Positions 41,241 to 50,142 of a DNA stretch of 64,000 nucleotides are shown piece after piece. Numbering within the stretch: position 1 is the stretch's first letter; each line of letters opens with the position of its first letter. The stretch spans positions 62,001-126,000 of the forward strand of contig JAHRYM010000001.1 of the NCBI GenBank assembly GCA_020622085.1, in the 5' to 3' direction. The notes below the pieces were generated by a model. It worked only from the letters and a program-made list of their open reading frames with translations, searched no databases and was not told the DNA's origin. The stretch is from Paracoccaceae bacterium. GTDB taxonomy: Bacteria > Pseudomonadota > Alphaproteobacteria > Rhodobacterales > Rhodobacteraceae. The position numbers were made by a program, and so were the translations under genes.

Positions 41241-42386
41241 ATGGCGAAACGCGACTTCTACGACGTGCTTGGCGTGGCCCGCGATGCCTCGGCCGCCGAT
41301 ATCAAGAAAGCCTATCGCACCAAGGCGAAAGAGCTTCACCCCGATCGCAACAAGGACGACCCCGAGTCTGAATCGCGCTTCAAGGAAGTGAACGAGGCCT
41401 ATGACATCCTGAAGGATGCCGACAAGAAGGCCGCCTATGACCGCTTCGGCCATGCCGCGTTTGACGGAGGCATGGGCGGGCCACGCGGCGGGCATGCGCA
41501 GCAGGGCGATTTCGCCTCGTCCTTCTCGGATGTGTTCGAAGACCTGTTTGGTGATTTCATGGGCGGGCGCGGTGGCGCGGGCGGTGGCCGGGCCCGTGCG
41601 CAGCGCGGATCGGACCTGCGCTACAACCTGCGCGTCACGCTGGAAGAAGCGTTCAAGGGATCGCAGAAGCAGATCAACGTGCCGACCTCGGTCGCGTGCA
41701 ATTCCTGCAATGGCACCGGTGCCGAGGGTGGCGCCGAACCTGTTACCTGTCCGACCTGTTCAGGCATGGGCAAGGTCCGGGCGCAGCAGGGTTTCTTCAC
41801 GGTCGAGCGCACCTGCCCCACCTGCGGCGGACGCGGCCAGACGATCAAGAACCCCTGCAAGGTCTGCCACGGTGCCGGGCGGCTGGAAAAGGACCGCGCA
41901 CTTTCGGTCAACATCCCCGCCGGGGTGGAAACCGGAACGCGGATCCGGCTGGCGGGCGAGGGCGAAGCGGGCCTGCGGGGCGGGCCCTCGGGCGATCTTT
42001 ATATCTTCATCGAGGTCAGGGAACACCCGATCTTCCTGCGCGATGGCGTGAACCTGTTCTGCCGGGTGCCGATTGCGATGACCACGGCGGCGCTTGGCGG
42101 CGAGGTCGAAGTGCCGACGATTGACGGTGGCCGCAGCCGTGTCCGGGTGCCGGAAGGCAGCCAGACCGGCAAGCAGCTCCGCCTGCGCGGCAAGGGCATG
42201 CCGGCGCTCCGCGGCACGGCCCTGGGCGACATGCTGATCGAACTGGCGATCGAAACGCCGGTAAATCTGACGTCGAAGCAAAAAGAACTGTTGCGCGAGT
42301 TCGAGAAACTGAGCGAAGAGAACAACCCAGAGGGCCGTTCGTTCTTTTCCAAGGTGCGCAACTTCTGGGACGGCATGAAGGGTTGA
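41241..42386 (+). CDS. dnaJ: Chaperone protein DnaJ (Hsp40)
   Basis: A 381-residue type I DnaJ. J domain (1-70) with the HPD motif in [11 protein letters not shown], a Gly/Phe-rich linker ([36 protein letters not shown]), four CxxCxGxG zinc motifs ([32 protein letters not shown]) and the C-terminal substrate-binding domains. It stimulates DnaK ATPase. The ATG at 41241 is preceded by GGAAGGGAATGGGA; an ATG two codons upstream is an alternative. The 213 bases between its stop and the convergent lysR hold only GC-rich inverted repeats. Confidence 0.97.
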   Translation: MAKRDFYDVLGVARDASAADIKKAYRTKAKELHPDRNKDDPESESRFKEVNEAYDILKDADKKAAYDRFGHAAFDGGMGGPRGGHAQQGDFASSFSDVFEDLFGDFMGGRGGAGGGRARAQRGSDLRYNLRVTLEEAFKGSQKQINVPTSVACNSCNGTGAEGGAEPVTCPTCSGMGKVRAQQGFFTVERTCPTCGGRGQTIKNPCKVCHGAGRLEKDRALSVNIPAGVETGTRIRLAGEGEAGLRGGPSGDLYIFIEVREHPIFLRDGVNLFCRVPIAMTTAALGGEVEVPTIDGGRSRVRVPEGSQTGKQLRLRGKGMPALRGTALGDMLIELAIETPVNLTSKQKELLREFEKLSEENNPEGRSFFSKVRNFWDGMKG

Positions 42387-42599
42387 CCGTGGCGCCGCCC
42401 GTCGGGGCGGGCCACAGGCCGTGGGCGCACCGTGTGCTTCCACGATGACCGGATCGGCCAGAGCGCCAGCCGGTCAGGGCCGGGGGTGCCGTGCTCCCTT
42501 CGGCCGCGGGGTCGGATGCGACCGCCGCAACAAGGGGGCCTGCCGTGCAGGCTCCGGGGGAATGTTCCGCAATCGCGCGCGCCGTGCGCGCACCGGACG

Positions 42600-43502
42600 T
42601 CAGGGCCTTTGGGCCGCTGGCCCCCTTTTCGGCGCGCCTTTCCGGGCGGGCGCCATGTCGATGAAATGGCCGCGCAAAAGCGTCAGCATCCGCCGGTGCA
42701 TGGGCCGGTGCCGGTGGCGCATGTGCACGGCCGCAAACACCGCCTGCGGCATCAGCGGCGCATCTTCGACCCAGCGCGCGGCGCCCGAAGCCACCAGCGC
42801 CATGCCGGTTTCCTCAAGCACATAGCCCGCGCCCCCCATGCTGACGATCAATCCCGCCGCCGCATTGGTCTGGCCCGTGGCGACCCCGGCTGCCGACAGC
42901 GCAGGCAGCAGGTCGGCATGCGTCTGGCCGAAGGCGGGCGAGAAATTGGTCAGGATGTATCGGCTGGCCTGCACGTCGGACAGGCGGTCGGCTTTGGTCG
43001 AGATCATGCGGTAGGGCACCTCGCCCAGCGTCTCGAACCACAGGTCGGGATGCATCCGCGGGGTATACATCACGCCAAGGTCGAGCGCGCCGGTGGCAAG
43101 GTCGGTGCACATGGCGGGTGAATAGTCGGCCTCGATATAGAACCGCGTGCCGGGTAACGCATCGCGGAACCGCCGCACCCAGGCGCCGATCTGGTGGCTG
43201 GTCAGGTCGTGCTGGATGCCAAGCCGCAGCGTGACGGCGGCCGAAGGATCGGCCAGCGTTGCCGCCAGCGCCTCGGCCCAGGCCAGCCGCAGGGCGCGGG
43301 CGTGGGGCTCGAACCGCAAGCCTTCGGTCGTCAACTGCGTGCCCGCCCGCGACCGGGTAAAGAGCCGCCGCCCCACCGCGACCTCCAGCGCCCGGATACG
43401 CCCCGAGACGGTCGACTGCATCACCCCCAGACGGTCCGCCGTCTGGTTGAAGCTGCGGGTCTCGCAAAGGTCGAGGAAGGTTTCGATCAACTCGGTCTGC
43501 AT
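42600..43502 (-). CDS. LysR-family transcriptional regulator
   Basis: A 300-residue LysR regulator. The N-terminal winged HTH is clear (LIETFLDLCETRSFNQTADRLGVMQSTVSGRIRALEVAVGRRLFTRSRAGTQLTTEG); the rest is a periplasmic-binding-protein-like effector domain (about 90-295). The C-terminal 20 residues are basic and Pro/Ala-rich. It is transcribed divergently from the FAD-oxidoreductase cluster, with a palindrome between them, so it most likely controls that cluster in response to a pathway substrate. The inducer is unknown. Confidence 0.93.
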   Translation of the reverse strand: MQTELIETFLDLCETRSFNQTADRLGVMQSTVSGRIRALEVAVGRRLFTRSRAGTQLTTEGLRFEPHARALRLAWAEALAATLADPSAAVTLRLGIQHDLTSHQIGAWVRRFRDALPGTRFYIEADYSPAMCTDLATGALDLGVMYTPRMHPDLWFETLGEVPYRMISTKADRLSDVQASRYILTNFSPAFGQTHADLLPALSAAGVATGQTNAAAGLIVSMGGAGYVLEETGMALVASGAARWVEDAPLMPQAVFAAVHMRHRHRPMHRRMLTLLRGHFIDMAPARKGAPKRGPAAQRP

Positions 43503-43510
43503 CGGCTTCC

Positions 43511-43529
43511 TGATCGGGTTTTCCGATCA
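43511..43529. promoter_or_regulatory. LysR-type operator
   Basis: Perfect inverted repeat TGATCGG-N5-CCGATCA starting eight bases before the lysR start codon and 74 bases before the first catabolic gene. It contains the T-N11-A core of LysR boxes. Confidence 0.7.
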
Positions 43530-43602
43530 ATATCGCAGTGCCCTGCGAATTGAAACACCCGGACTTGCGTGGATACTCCGCGCAGGCAAGATGGAGGACG
43601 AC

Positions 43603-46041
43603 ATGACGGAAACTCGGACGGCGCGCGTAGTCATCATTGGCGGCGGCGTGGTGGGGGTGTCGTCGCTTTACCATCTGGCGAAGGCCGGATGGACCGATTG
43701 CATCCTCTTGGAAAAGAACGAACTTACCGCCGGATCGACCTGGCACGCGGCGGGCAACGTGCCGACGTTCTCCACAAGCTGGTCCCTGATGAACATGCAG
43801 CGGTATTCGACCGAGCTTTATCGCGGGCTGGGGCAGGCGGTCGATTACCCGATGAACTATCACGTCACCGGCTCGATCCGGCTGGGCCACAGCCGAGAGC
43901 GGATGCAGGAATTCGAACGCGCCCGCGGCATGGGTCGCTACCAGGGCATGGCGCTGGAGGTGCTGGCGCCGTCCGAGATCCAGGACAAGTATCCGTTCCT
44001 GGAAACCCACGGCCTGCAAGGCGCGCTTTACGATCCGGCGGATGGCGACATCGACCCGGCGCAGTTGACACAGGCGCTGGCCAAGGGCGCGCGCGATCTG
44101 GGCGCGACGATCCTGCGCCACACCCCCGCGACTGGCGTCTCGCGCGAGAACGGCGAATGGATCGTCCATACAGCCACCGGCGACATCCGCTGCGAGATCG
44201 TGGTGAACGCCGCAGGCTATTACGCGCAGCGGGTCGGCGAATGGTTCAGGCCCTACGGCGGCCGCACCGTGCCGATGATGGTGATGAGCCACCAGTATCT
44301 TCTGTCCGAACCGATCCCCGAGATCGAGAAATGGTCGCGCGAGGCGGGGCACAAGCTGCCGCTTCTGCGTGATGTCGACAGCAGCTATTACCTGCGTCAG
44401 GAAAAGTTCGGCTTCAACCTTGGCCCTTACGAACGCAACTGCCGCGCGCATTGGGTGCGGCCTGACGATCCGATGCCCGAGGATTTCAGCTTCCAGCTTT
44501 TCCCCGACGATCTTGACCGGCTGGAGTGGTATATCGAGGATGCGATGGCGCGTGTGCCGCTGCTGGGCTCGGTGGGGGTGTCGAGCGTCATCAACGGGCC
44601 GATCCCCTATGCGCCCGACGGCAACCCGCTGATCGGACCGATGCCGGGCGTCCCCAATGCCTTCGAGGCCTGCGTCTTCACCTTCGGCATTGCGCAGGGC
44701 GGTGGCGCGGGCAAGGTGCTGGCCGAATGGGTGACCGAAGGTGCGACCGAATGGGACATGTGGTCCTGCGATCCGCGCCGCTTCACCGGCTATGCCGATG
44801 CGGATTATTCGCTGCAAAGGGGCATGGAGATCTATGGCCACGAATACGCCATGAACTTCCCCCATGCCCGATGGCCGGCTGGCGAAGGCAAGCGGCTGAG
44901 CCCGTTGCACGAGCGGCTGAAGTCGGACGGCGCGCAGTTCGGGGCCTATAACGGCTGGGAACGGGCGAACTGGTTCGCCAGCCCCGGCGATGACACCTCG
45001 TGGGAGGCGATGCAGACCTGGGACCGGGAAGGCCCCTGGGCGATCCGCGTCCGCGAGGAATGCGAGGCGGTGCGCGATTCCGTGGGCGTTTTGGACCTGC
45101 CGGGCTTTTCGCGGTTCGAGCTTTCGGGGAATGGCGCGTGCGACTGGCTTCTGGGCCTGATCGCCGGGGCCTTGCCCAAGGTCGGGCGCATGGCACTGGC
45201 CTATTTCCCCGACCATCGCGGCCGGATCCTCACCGAGATGTCGGTGATCAACCATGGGCAGGACCGGTTTACCCTGATCACGGCAGGCGTGGCGCAATGG
45301 CATGACGGCGAATGGCTGCGAAAGCGCCTGGCGCCGGGCCTGACGCTGGTGGACCGATCCGACCAGATCGGCACGCTGATCGTCACTGGCCCGAAGGCGC
45401 GCGCGCTGTTCACAGCGATCAGCGATGGCGATCTGTCGCTGCCCTGGCTTTCGGTGCAGGAAGCCCATGTGGCAGACCGTCCCGCGATGCTGGTCCGCGC
45501 TTCTTTCGCGGGCGAGCTTGGCTGGGAGATCCATGCGGCGCTGGGGGATATCCCTGAGATCTACGCGGCCGTGCGCGAACAGGGGGCGAAGCCCTTCGGC
45601 ATGTGGGCGCTGGATCACCTGCGGATCGAGAAAGGCTATCGAGCCTGGAAGGGCGATCTGTCCACCGATTACAGCCTTCTGGAGGGTGGGCTTGATCGGT
45701 TCATCAAATGGGACAAGCCCGATTTCATCGGCAAGGCGGCGCTTCTGGCCGAGCGCCAGCGCGGGGTGAAGAAGCGCTTCGTGCAGTTGAAGGTTCAGGC
45801 GGGGGCGGCGGATGCGCCCTTCATGTCGACGCTTTGGCACGGTGGCGAAGTGGTGGGCGAAACCACCAGCGGCGCCTGGGGGCATCGCGTCGGGGCCTCG
45901 CTGGCGCTGGGGATGCTCCGTGCCGATCTGGCAGTGCCGGGAACGGCGATCGAGGTCGAGATCTTCGGGCAGCGTTTCGCCGCCGAGGTGCTGCCAGACG
46001 CCCCCGCCTGGGATCCGCAGAACGAACGCATCCGGGCTTGA
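43603..46041 (+). CDS. Dimethylglycine dehydrogenase-like FAD/folate oxidoreductase, paralogue 1
   Basis: An 812-residue two-part enzyme. The N-terminal FAD-dependent DAO domain begins ARVVIIGGGVVGVSSLYHLAKAGWTDCILLEKNELTAGSTWHAAGN; the His in STWHAAG matches the residue that carries FAD covalently in dimethylglycine/sarcosine dehydrogenases. A short FAO-M segment precedes a GcvT-like folate-binding domain (about 430-700; VRDSVGVLDLPGFSRFELSG) and the GcvT C-terminal barrel. Such enzymes demethylate N-methyl amines and pass the one-carbon unit to tetrahydrofolate. The ATG at 43603 has GGAGG five bases upstream. It is about 63 bases upstream of a second, clearly divergent paralogue. Confidence 0.88.
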   Translation: MTETRTARVVIIGGGVVGVSSLYHLAKAGWTDCILLEKNELTAGSTWHAAGNVPTFSTSWSLMNMQRYSTELYRGLGQAVDYPMNYHVTGSIRLGHSRERMQEFERARGMGRYQGMALEVLAPSEIQDKYPFLETHGLQGALYDPADGDIDPAQLTQALAKGARDLGATILRHTPATGVSRENGEWIVHTATGDIRCEIVVNAAGYYAQRVGEWFRPYGGRTVPMMVMSHQYLLSEPIPEIEKWSREAGHKLPLLRDVDSSYYLRQEKFGFNLGPYERNCRAHWVRPDDPMPEDFSFQLFPDDLDRLEWYIEDAMARVPLLGSVGVSSVINGPIPYAPDGNPLIGPMPGVPNAFEACVFTFGIAQGGGAGKVLAEWVTEGATEWDMWSCDPRRFTGYADADYSLQRGMEIYGHEYAMNFPHARWPAGEGKRLSPLHERLKSDGAQFGAYNGWERANWFASPGDDTSWEAMQTWDREGPWAIRVREECEAVRDSVGVLDLPGFSRFELSGNGACDWLLGLIAGALPKVGRMALAYFPDHRGRILTEMSVINHGQDRFTLITAGVAQWHDGEWLRKRLAPGLTLVDRSDQIGTLIVTGPKARALFTAISDGDLSLPWLSVQEAHVADRPAMLVRASFAGELGWEIHAALGDIPEIYAAVREQGAKPFGMWALDHLRIEKGYRAWKGDLSTDYSLLEGGLDRFIKWDKPDFIGKAALLAERQRGVKKRFVQLKVQAGAADAPFMSTLWHGGEVVGETTSGAWGHRVGASLALGMLRADLAVPGTAIEVEIFGQRFAAEVLPDAPAWDPQNERIRA

Positions 46042-46047
46042 GGCGCG

Positions 46048-46080
46048 CCGGGGCTCTGCCCCGGACCCCGGGATATTTGG
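46048..46080. repeat. Rhodobacterales-type intergenic GC-hairpin repeat
   Basis: CCGGGGC-TCT-GCCCCGG hairpin (46048-46064) followed by ACCCCGGGATATTTGGACCAAG. I recall very similar sequences as dispersed intergenic repeats in Rhodobacteraceae genomes; only one copy was noticed here. It may act as a weak terminator or mRNA stabiliser between the paralogues. Confidence 0.5.
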
Positions 46081-46104
46081 ACCAAGATGAAAAGGCGAAG
46101 TGAG

Positions 46105-48546
46105 ATGGATCTGCCGAAACAGGCGCGCGTGGTCATCATCGGGGGCGGGATTTCCGGCTGTTCGGTTGCCTATCACCTGGCGCAGAAGGGCTGGACCGAT
46201 ATCGTTCTGCTGGAACGCAAGCAGTTGACCAGCGGCACGACCTGGCACGCCGCCGGGTTGATCGGGCAGTTGCGCGGATCGCAGAACATGACGCGGCTGG
46301 CGAAGTATTCCGCCGATCTTTACGTCCGGCTGGAGGCTGAGACCGGCGTGGCGACGGGTATGCGGCAGGTGGGGTCGATTTCCGTCGCGCTGACGGAAGA
46401 TCGCAAGCACGAGCTTTACCGGCAGGCGACGCTGGCGCGTGCCTTCGGGGTGGATGTGAACGAGGTTTCGCCCACGGAAGTGAAGGCGATGTATCCGCAT
46501 CTGAACGTCTCGGACGTGGTGGGGGCGGTTCATTTGCCGCTGGATGGGCAATGCGACCCGGCCAATATCGCGATGGCGCTGGCCAAGGGCGCGCGGATGA
46601 AGGGCGCGAAGATTGTCGAGGGCGTGAAGGTCACGCGGGTTCTGGATGATGGCGATAAGGTCACAGGGGTCGAGTGGGAAGCGGGCGGCGACCGCGGCGT
46701 GATCGCGGCGGACCATGTCGTCAACTGCGGCGGCATGTGGGGGCGCGATCTGGCCGCCGCATCGGGTGTCACGCTGCCGCTGCATGCGGCGGAACATTTC
46801 TACATCGTGTCGGAGCCGATCGCGGGCCTGAGCCGCCTGCCGGTGCTGCGGGTGCCGGACGAATGCGCCTATTACAAGGAAGATGCCGGCAAGATGATGC
46901 TGGGCGCCTTCGAGCCGAAGGCCAAGCCCTGGGGCATGAACGGCATCCCCGAGGATTTCTGCTTCGACAGCCTGCCCGAGGATTTCGACCATTTCGAACC
47001 GATCCTCGCCATGGCGATGAACCGGATGCCGATGTTCGAAACCGCGGGCATTCATACCTTCTTCAATGGCCCCGAAAGCTTCACCCCCGATGACCGCTAT
47101 TATCTTGGGCCCGCGCCGGAGCTGAAAGGCTATTGGGTGGCGGCGGGCTACAACTCGGTGGGCATCGTGTCGTCGGGCGGGGCCGGCATGGCGCTGGCCG
47201 AATGGATGGACACGGGCGCCGCGCCCTTCGATCTGTGGGAGGTCGATATCCGCCGCGCCCAGCCCTTCCAGAAGAACCGCCGCTATCTGAAGGAACGCGT
47301 GACCGAAACGCTGGGCCTGCTTTACGCCGACCATTATCCCTACCGGCAGGTGGAAACCGCGCGCGGGGTGCGGCGCACGCCGCTGCACGAACACCTGAAG
47401 GCGCGTGGCGCGGTCTTTGGCGAGGTTGCGGGATGGGAACGCGCGAACTGGTTCGCCCGCGAGGGCGAGGCGCGCGAATACCGCTACGGTTGGAACCGGC
47501 AGAACTGGTTCGAGAACCAGAAGGCCGAGCACATGGCGGTGCGGACCGGCGTCGGGCTGTTCGACATGTCGAGCTTTGGCAAGATCCGGGTCGAAGGGCG
47601 CGATGCGCTGGCCTTCCTGCAGCGGCTTTGCGGCGCCGACATGGATGTGGCCCGGGGACGGATCGTCTATACCCAGATGCTGAATGAAAAGGGCGGCATC
47701 GAAAGCGACCTGACCGTGACCCGGCTTTCGGACACCGCTTTCCTGCTGGTGGTGCCCGGTGCGACGCTGCAGCGCGACCTGCATTGGCTGCGAAGCCATG
47801 TCGGCGATGCCTTCGCAGTCATCACCGATGTGACGGCGGCGGAATCGGTGCTCTGCGTCATGGGGCCTAAGGCGCGTGACCTGATCACCCGCGTCAGCGG
47901 CGACGATTTCGGCAATGAAGCTTTCCCTTACGGCTCTGCCCGCGAGGTGGAACTGGGCCTTGGCATGGGCCGTGCGCACCGCGTGAGCTATGTGGGTGAA
48001 CTGGGATGGGAGCTTTACGTCCCCGCCGACCAGACGGCCCACGTCTTTGAAGCGCTTGAGGAAGCGGGGGCCGATCTGGGGCTGAAGCTTTGCGGGCTTC
48101 ATGCGCTGGACAGTTGCCGGATCGAGAAGGCCTTCCGCCACTGGGGCCATGACATCACCGACGAAGACCATGTGCTGGAGGCAGGGCTTGGTTTTGCGGT
48201 GAAGACGGGGAAGGGCGATTTCGTCGGCCGCGACGCGGTGCTGCGCAAGCGCGAGGCGGGGCTTTCCCGCCGCATGGTTCAGTTCCGCCTGCAGGATCCG
48301 GCGCCCTGCCTGTTCCATAACGAGGCGTTGGTCAGGGACGGCAAGATCGTCTCGATCATCACCTCGGGCAACTATGGCCACGCCTTGGGCGGTGCGATCG
48401 GCATGGGTTATGTGCCCTGCGAGGGCGAGACTGCCGAAGAGGTTCTGGCGAGCCGCTACGAGATCGAGATCGCGGGGGAACGCTTCGCGGCCCATGCCTC
48501 GTTGGCACCGATGTATGACCCGCGGGCCGAGCGTGTGCGGATGTGA
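46105..48546 (+). CDS. Dimethylglycine dehydrogenase-like FAD/folate oxidoreductase, paralogue 2
   Basis: An 813-residue protein with the same layout as its upstream neighbour: FAD-binding QARVVIIGGGISGCSVAYHLAQKGWTDIVLLERKQLTSGTTWHAAGLIG (flavinylation-type His present), FAO-M segment, GcvT domain (MAVRTGVGLFDMSSFGKIRVEGRDALAFLQ) and GcvT C-terminal barrel (GRDAVLRKREAGLSRRMVQFRL). The two share architecture but differ widely, so they probably act on different methylation states or substrates. The ATG at 46105 with AAAGGCGAAGTGAG upstream is preferred to 46087. It precedes the MttB homologue by 41 bases. Confidence 0.88.
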   Translation: MDLPKQARVVIIGGGISGCSVAYHLAQKGWTDIVLLERKQLTSGTTWHAAGLIGQLRGSQNMTRLAKYSADLYVRLEAETGVATGMRQVGSISVALTEDRKHELYRQATLARAFGVDVNEVSPTEVKAMYPHLNVSDVVGAVHLPLDGQCDPANIAMALAKGARMKGAKIVEGVKVTRVLDDGDKVTGVEWEAGGDRGVIAADHVVNCGGMWGRDLAAASGVTLPLHAAEHFYIVSEPIAGLSRLPVLRVPDECAYYKEDAGKMMLGAFEPKAKPWGMNGIPEDFCFDSLPEDFDHFEPILAMAMNRMPMFETAGIHTFFNGPESFTPDDRYYLGPAPELKGYWVAAGYNSVGIVSSGGAGMALAEWMDTGAAPFDLWEVDIRRAQPFQKNRRYLKERVTETLGLLYADHYPYRQVETARGVRRTPLHEHLKARGAVFGEVAGWERANWFAREGEAREYRYGWNRQNWFENQKAEHMAVRTGVGLFDMSSFGKIRVEGRDALAFLQRLCGADMDVARGRIVYTQMLNEKGGIESDLTVTRLSDTAFLLVVPGATLQRDLHWLRSHVGDAFAVITDVTAAESVLCVMGPKARDLITRVSGDDFGNEAFPYGSAREVELGLGMGRAHRVSYVGELGWELYVPADQTAHVFEALEEAGADLGLKLCGLHALDSCRIEKAFRHWGHDITDEDHVLEAGLGFAVKTGKGDFVGRDAVLRKREAGLSRRMVQFRLQDPAPCLFHNEALVRDGKIVSIITSGNYGHALGGAIGMGYVPCEGETAEEVLASRYEIEIAGERFAAHASLAPMYDPRAERVRM

Positions 48547-48587
48547 AGGGCTTGAGCATTTTGGGCAAGGAAGAAGGAGCTGGCACG

Positions 48588-50138
48588 ATGACGGAGGAGG
48601 CAGTTTGCGAACCGCGGCGCAATGCGCGGGCGGGTGGACGGGCAGCACGGACGGCGGCCCGGGCCGCGCCCCTGGCCGAGAACCTGCGCCCGATCCGGGC
48701 GGGAATGCCGGGCGGGCAATACAAGCCGCTGACCGACGCGGGGATGGCGCGCATCCATGATGCGGCCTTGCAGGCGCTGGAACAGATCGGTCTGGCCAAT
48801 GCGCCGAAGTCCGGGGTTGCCATCCTGACCGGGGCGGGGGCCGTGCAGGGCGATGACGGTCGGATCCGCTTTCCGCGCGCGCTGGTCGAGGACATGCTGG
48901 CGGTGGCGGCGCGCGACATCACGCTTTATGCCCGCGACCCCAAGTTCGACCTGCACCTGAGCGGCAGCAATGTCCATTTCGGCACGGCGGGCGCGGCGGT
49001 GCATATCGTCGATCCGGTGACCAACACCTATCGTGATTCCACCGCGCAGGATCTTTATGACGCGGCGCGCCTGGTCCAGAATCTGGACAACGTGCATTTC
49101 TTCCAGCGTGCCATGGTCTGCCGCGACGTTCTGGACAACTTCGACATGGACGTGAACACGCTTTACGCCTGCTGCGCGGGGACGAAGAAGCATGTCGGCA
49201 CCTCGTTCAGCGACCCGTCCCATGTGAAGGGCTGTTTCGACCTCATCCACATGATCGCGGGCGGCGAGGACAAGTGGCGCGAACGGCCGTTCATCTCGAA
49301 CTCGAACTGCTTTGTCGTGCCGCCGATGAAGTTCGCCGAAGAAAGCTGCATCGTGATGGAGGATTGCGTGCGGCGCGGGATGCCGGTGCTGCTGCTGTCG
49401 GCGGGGCAGGCGGGCGCTACCGCGCCGGCGCCGATCGCGCTGGCCATCGTGCAGGCCATGGCGGAATGTCTGGCGGGGGTGGTCTACGTCAATGCCATCC
49501 AGAAGGGCGCCCCGGCGATCTTTGGCACCTGGCCTTTCGTCAGTGACCTGCGGACCGGCGCCATGTCGGGCGGCAGCGCCGAACAGGCGCTGTTGTCGGC
49601 GGGCTGCGCGCAGATGCACCGGTTCTACAATCTGCCGGGCGGCGCGGCTTCCGGCATTTCCGATTCGAAGCTGCCGGACATGCAGGCGGGCTGGGAACAG
49701 ATGATCACCAACGTGCTGGCCGGGCTTTCGGGCCTGAACATGTGCTACGAATCGGTGGGGATGCATGCCTCGCTTCTGGGGTTCTGCCTGGAAAGCCTGG
49801 TGATGGGCGATGACATCCTGGGTCAGGTCATGCGCTGCGTGCGCGGGATCGAGGTCGATGACGAATCGACCAGCATCGAGGCGATGGCAGAGGTGTGCTT
49901 TGGCCCGGGGCATTATCTGGGATCGTCGCAGACGCTGGCGCGGATGCAGACGGAATATGTCTATCCGGTCGTCGGAAACCGGATGAGCCCCAAGGAATGG
50001 AACGAGGCCGGGAAGCCCCTGTTGCTGGACCGGGCGATTGCCCGCAAGAACGCGATACTGGACAAGGCTGGCTGCCAGATCGATGCTGGGGTCGACGGAG
50101 CGGTGCGCGCCGCCTTCAATATCCATTTCAGGGGGTAG
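48588..50138 (+). CDS. MttB-superfamily (trimethylamine/glycine betaine) methyltransferase homologue
   Basis: A 516-residue TIM-barrel methyltransferase of the MttB superfamily, without an in-frame amber codon, so of the non-pyrrolysine type (MtgB-like). Recognisable stretches: LNRIHDAAL-like start (AGMARIHDAALQALEQIGLANAP), HFGTAGAAVHIVDPVTNTYRDSTAQDLYDAARLVQNLDNVHFF, SGGSAEQALLSAGCAQMHRFYNLP and the Ala/Arg-rich N-terminal tail. Known members move a methyl group from quaternary or tertiary amines to a corrinoid protein, yet no corrinoid protein or reactivase gene is adjacent. The ATG at 48588 has AAGGAG upstream. Confidence 0.87.
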   Translation: MTEEAVCEPRRNARAGGRAARTAARAAPLAENLRPIRAGMPGGQYKPLTDAGMARIHDAALQALEQIGLANAPKSGVAILTGAGAVQGDDGRIRFPRALVEDMLAVAARDITLYARDPKFDLHLSGSNVHFGTAGAAVHIVDPVTNTYRDSTAQDLYDAARLVQNLDNVHFFQRAMVCRDVLDNFDMDVNTLYACCAGTKKHVGTSFSDPSHVKGCFDLIHMIAGGEDKWRERPFISNSNCFVVPPMKFAEESCIVMEDCVRRGMPVLLLSAGQAGATAPAPIALAIVQAMAECLAGVVYVNAIQKGAPAIFGTWPFVSDLRTGAMSGGSAEQALLSAGCAQMHRFYNLPGGAASGISDSKLPDMQAGWEQMITNVLAGLSGLNMCYESVGMHASLLGFCLESLVMGDDILGQVMRCVRGIEVDDESTSIEAMAEVCFGPGHYLGSSQTLARMQTEYVYPVVGNRMSPKEWNEAGKPLLLDRAIARKNAILDKAGCQIDAGVDGAVRAAFNIHFRG

Positions 50139-50142
50139 GCCA

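Noticed and set aside
42387-42599. Terminator between convergent dnaJ and lysR
   Set aside because: Several GC-rich inverted repeats are visible (for example GCGCGC around 42575), but none is followed by a T-run on either strand, so no intrinsic terminator is claimed.
42814-48648. Very long minus-strand open frame (1944 codons) opposite the LysR and dehydrogenase genes
   Set aside because: It is antisense to well-identified genes, is His/Arg/Gln/Pro-rich with no domain, and arises from high third-position GC. The same holds for the long minus-strand frames at 53440-57798 and 58171-61239 opposite A2M and PBP1C.
48588-50138. Pyrrolysine-encoding MttB
   Set aside because: The frame has no internal amber codon and no pylTSBCD genes are near; it ends at a normal TAG stop followed by the next gene's ribosome-binding site.
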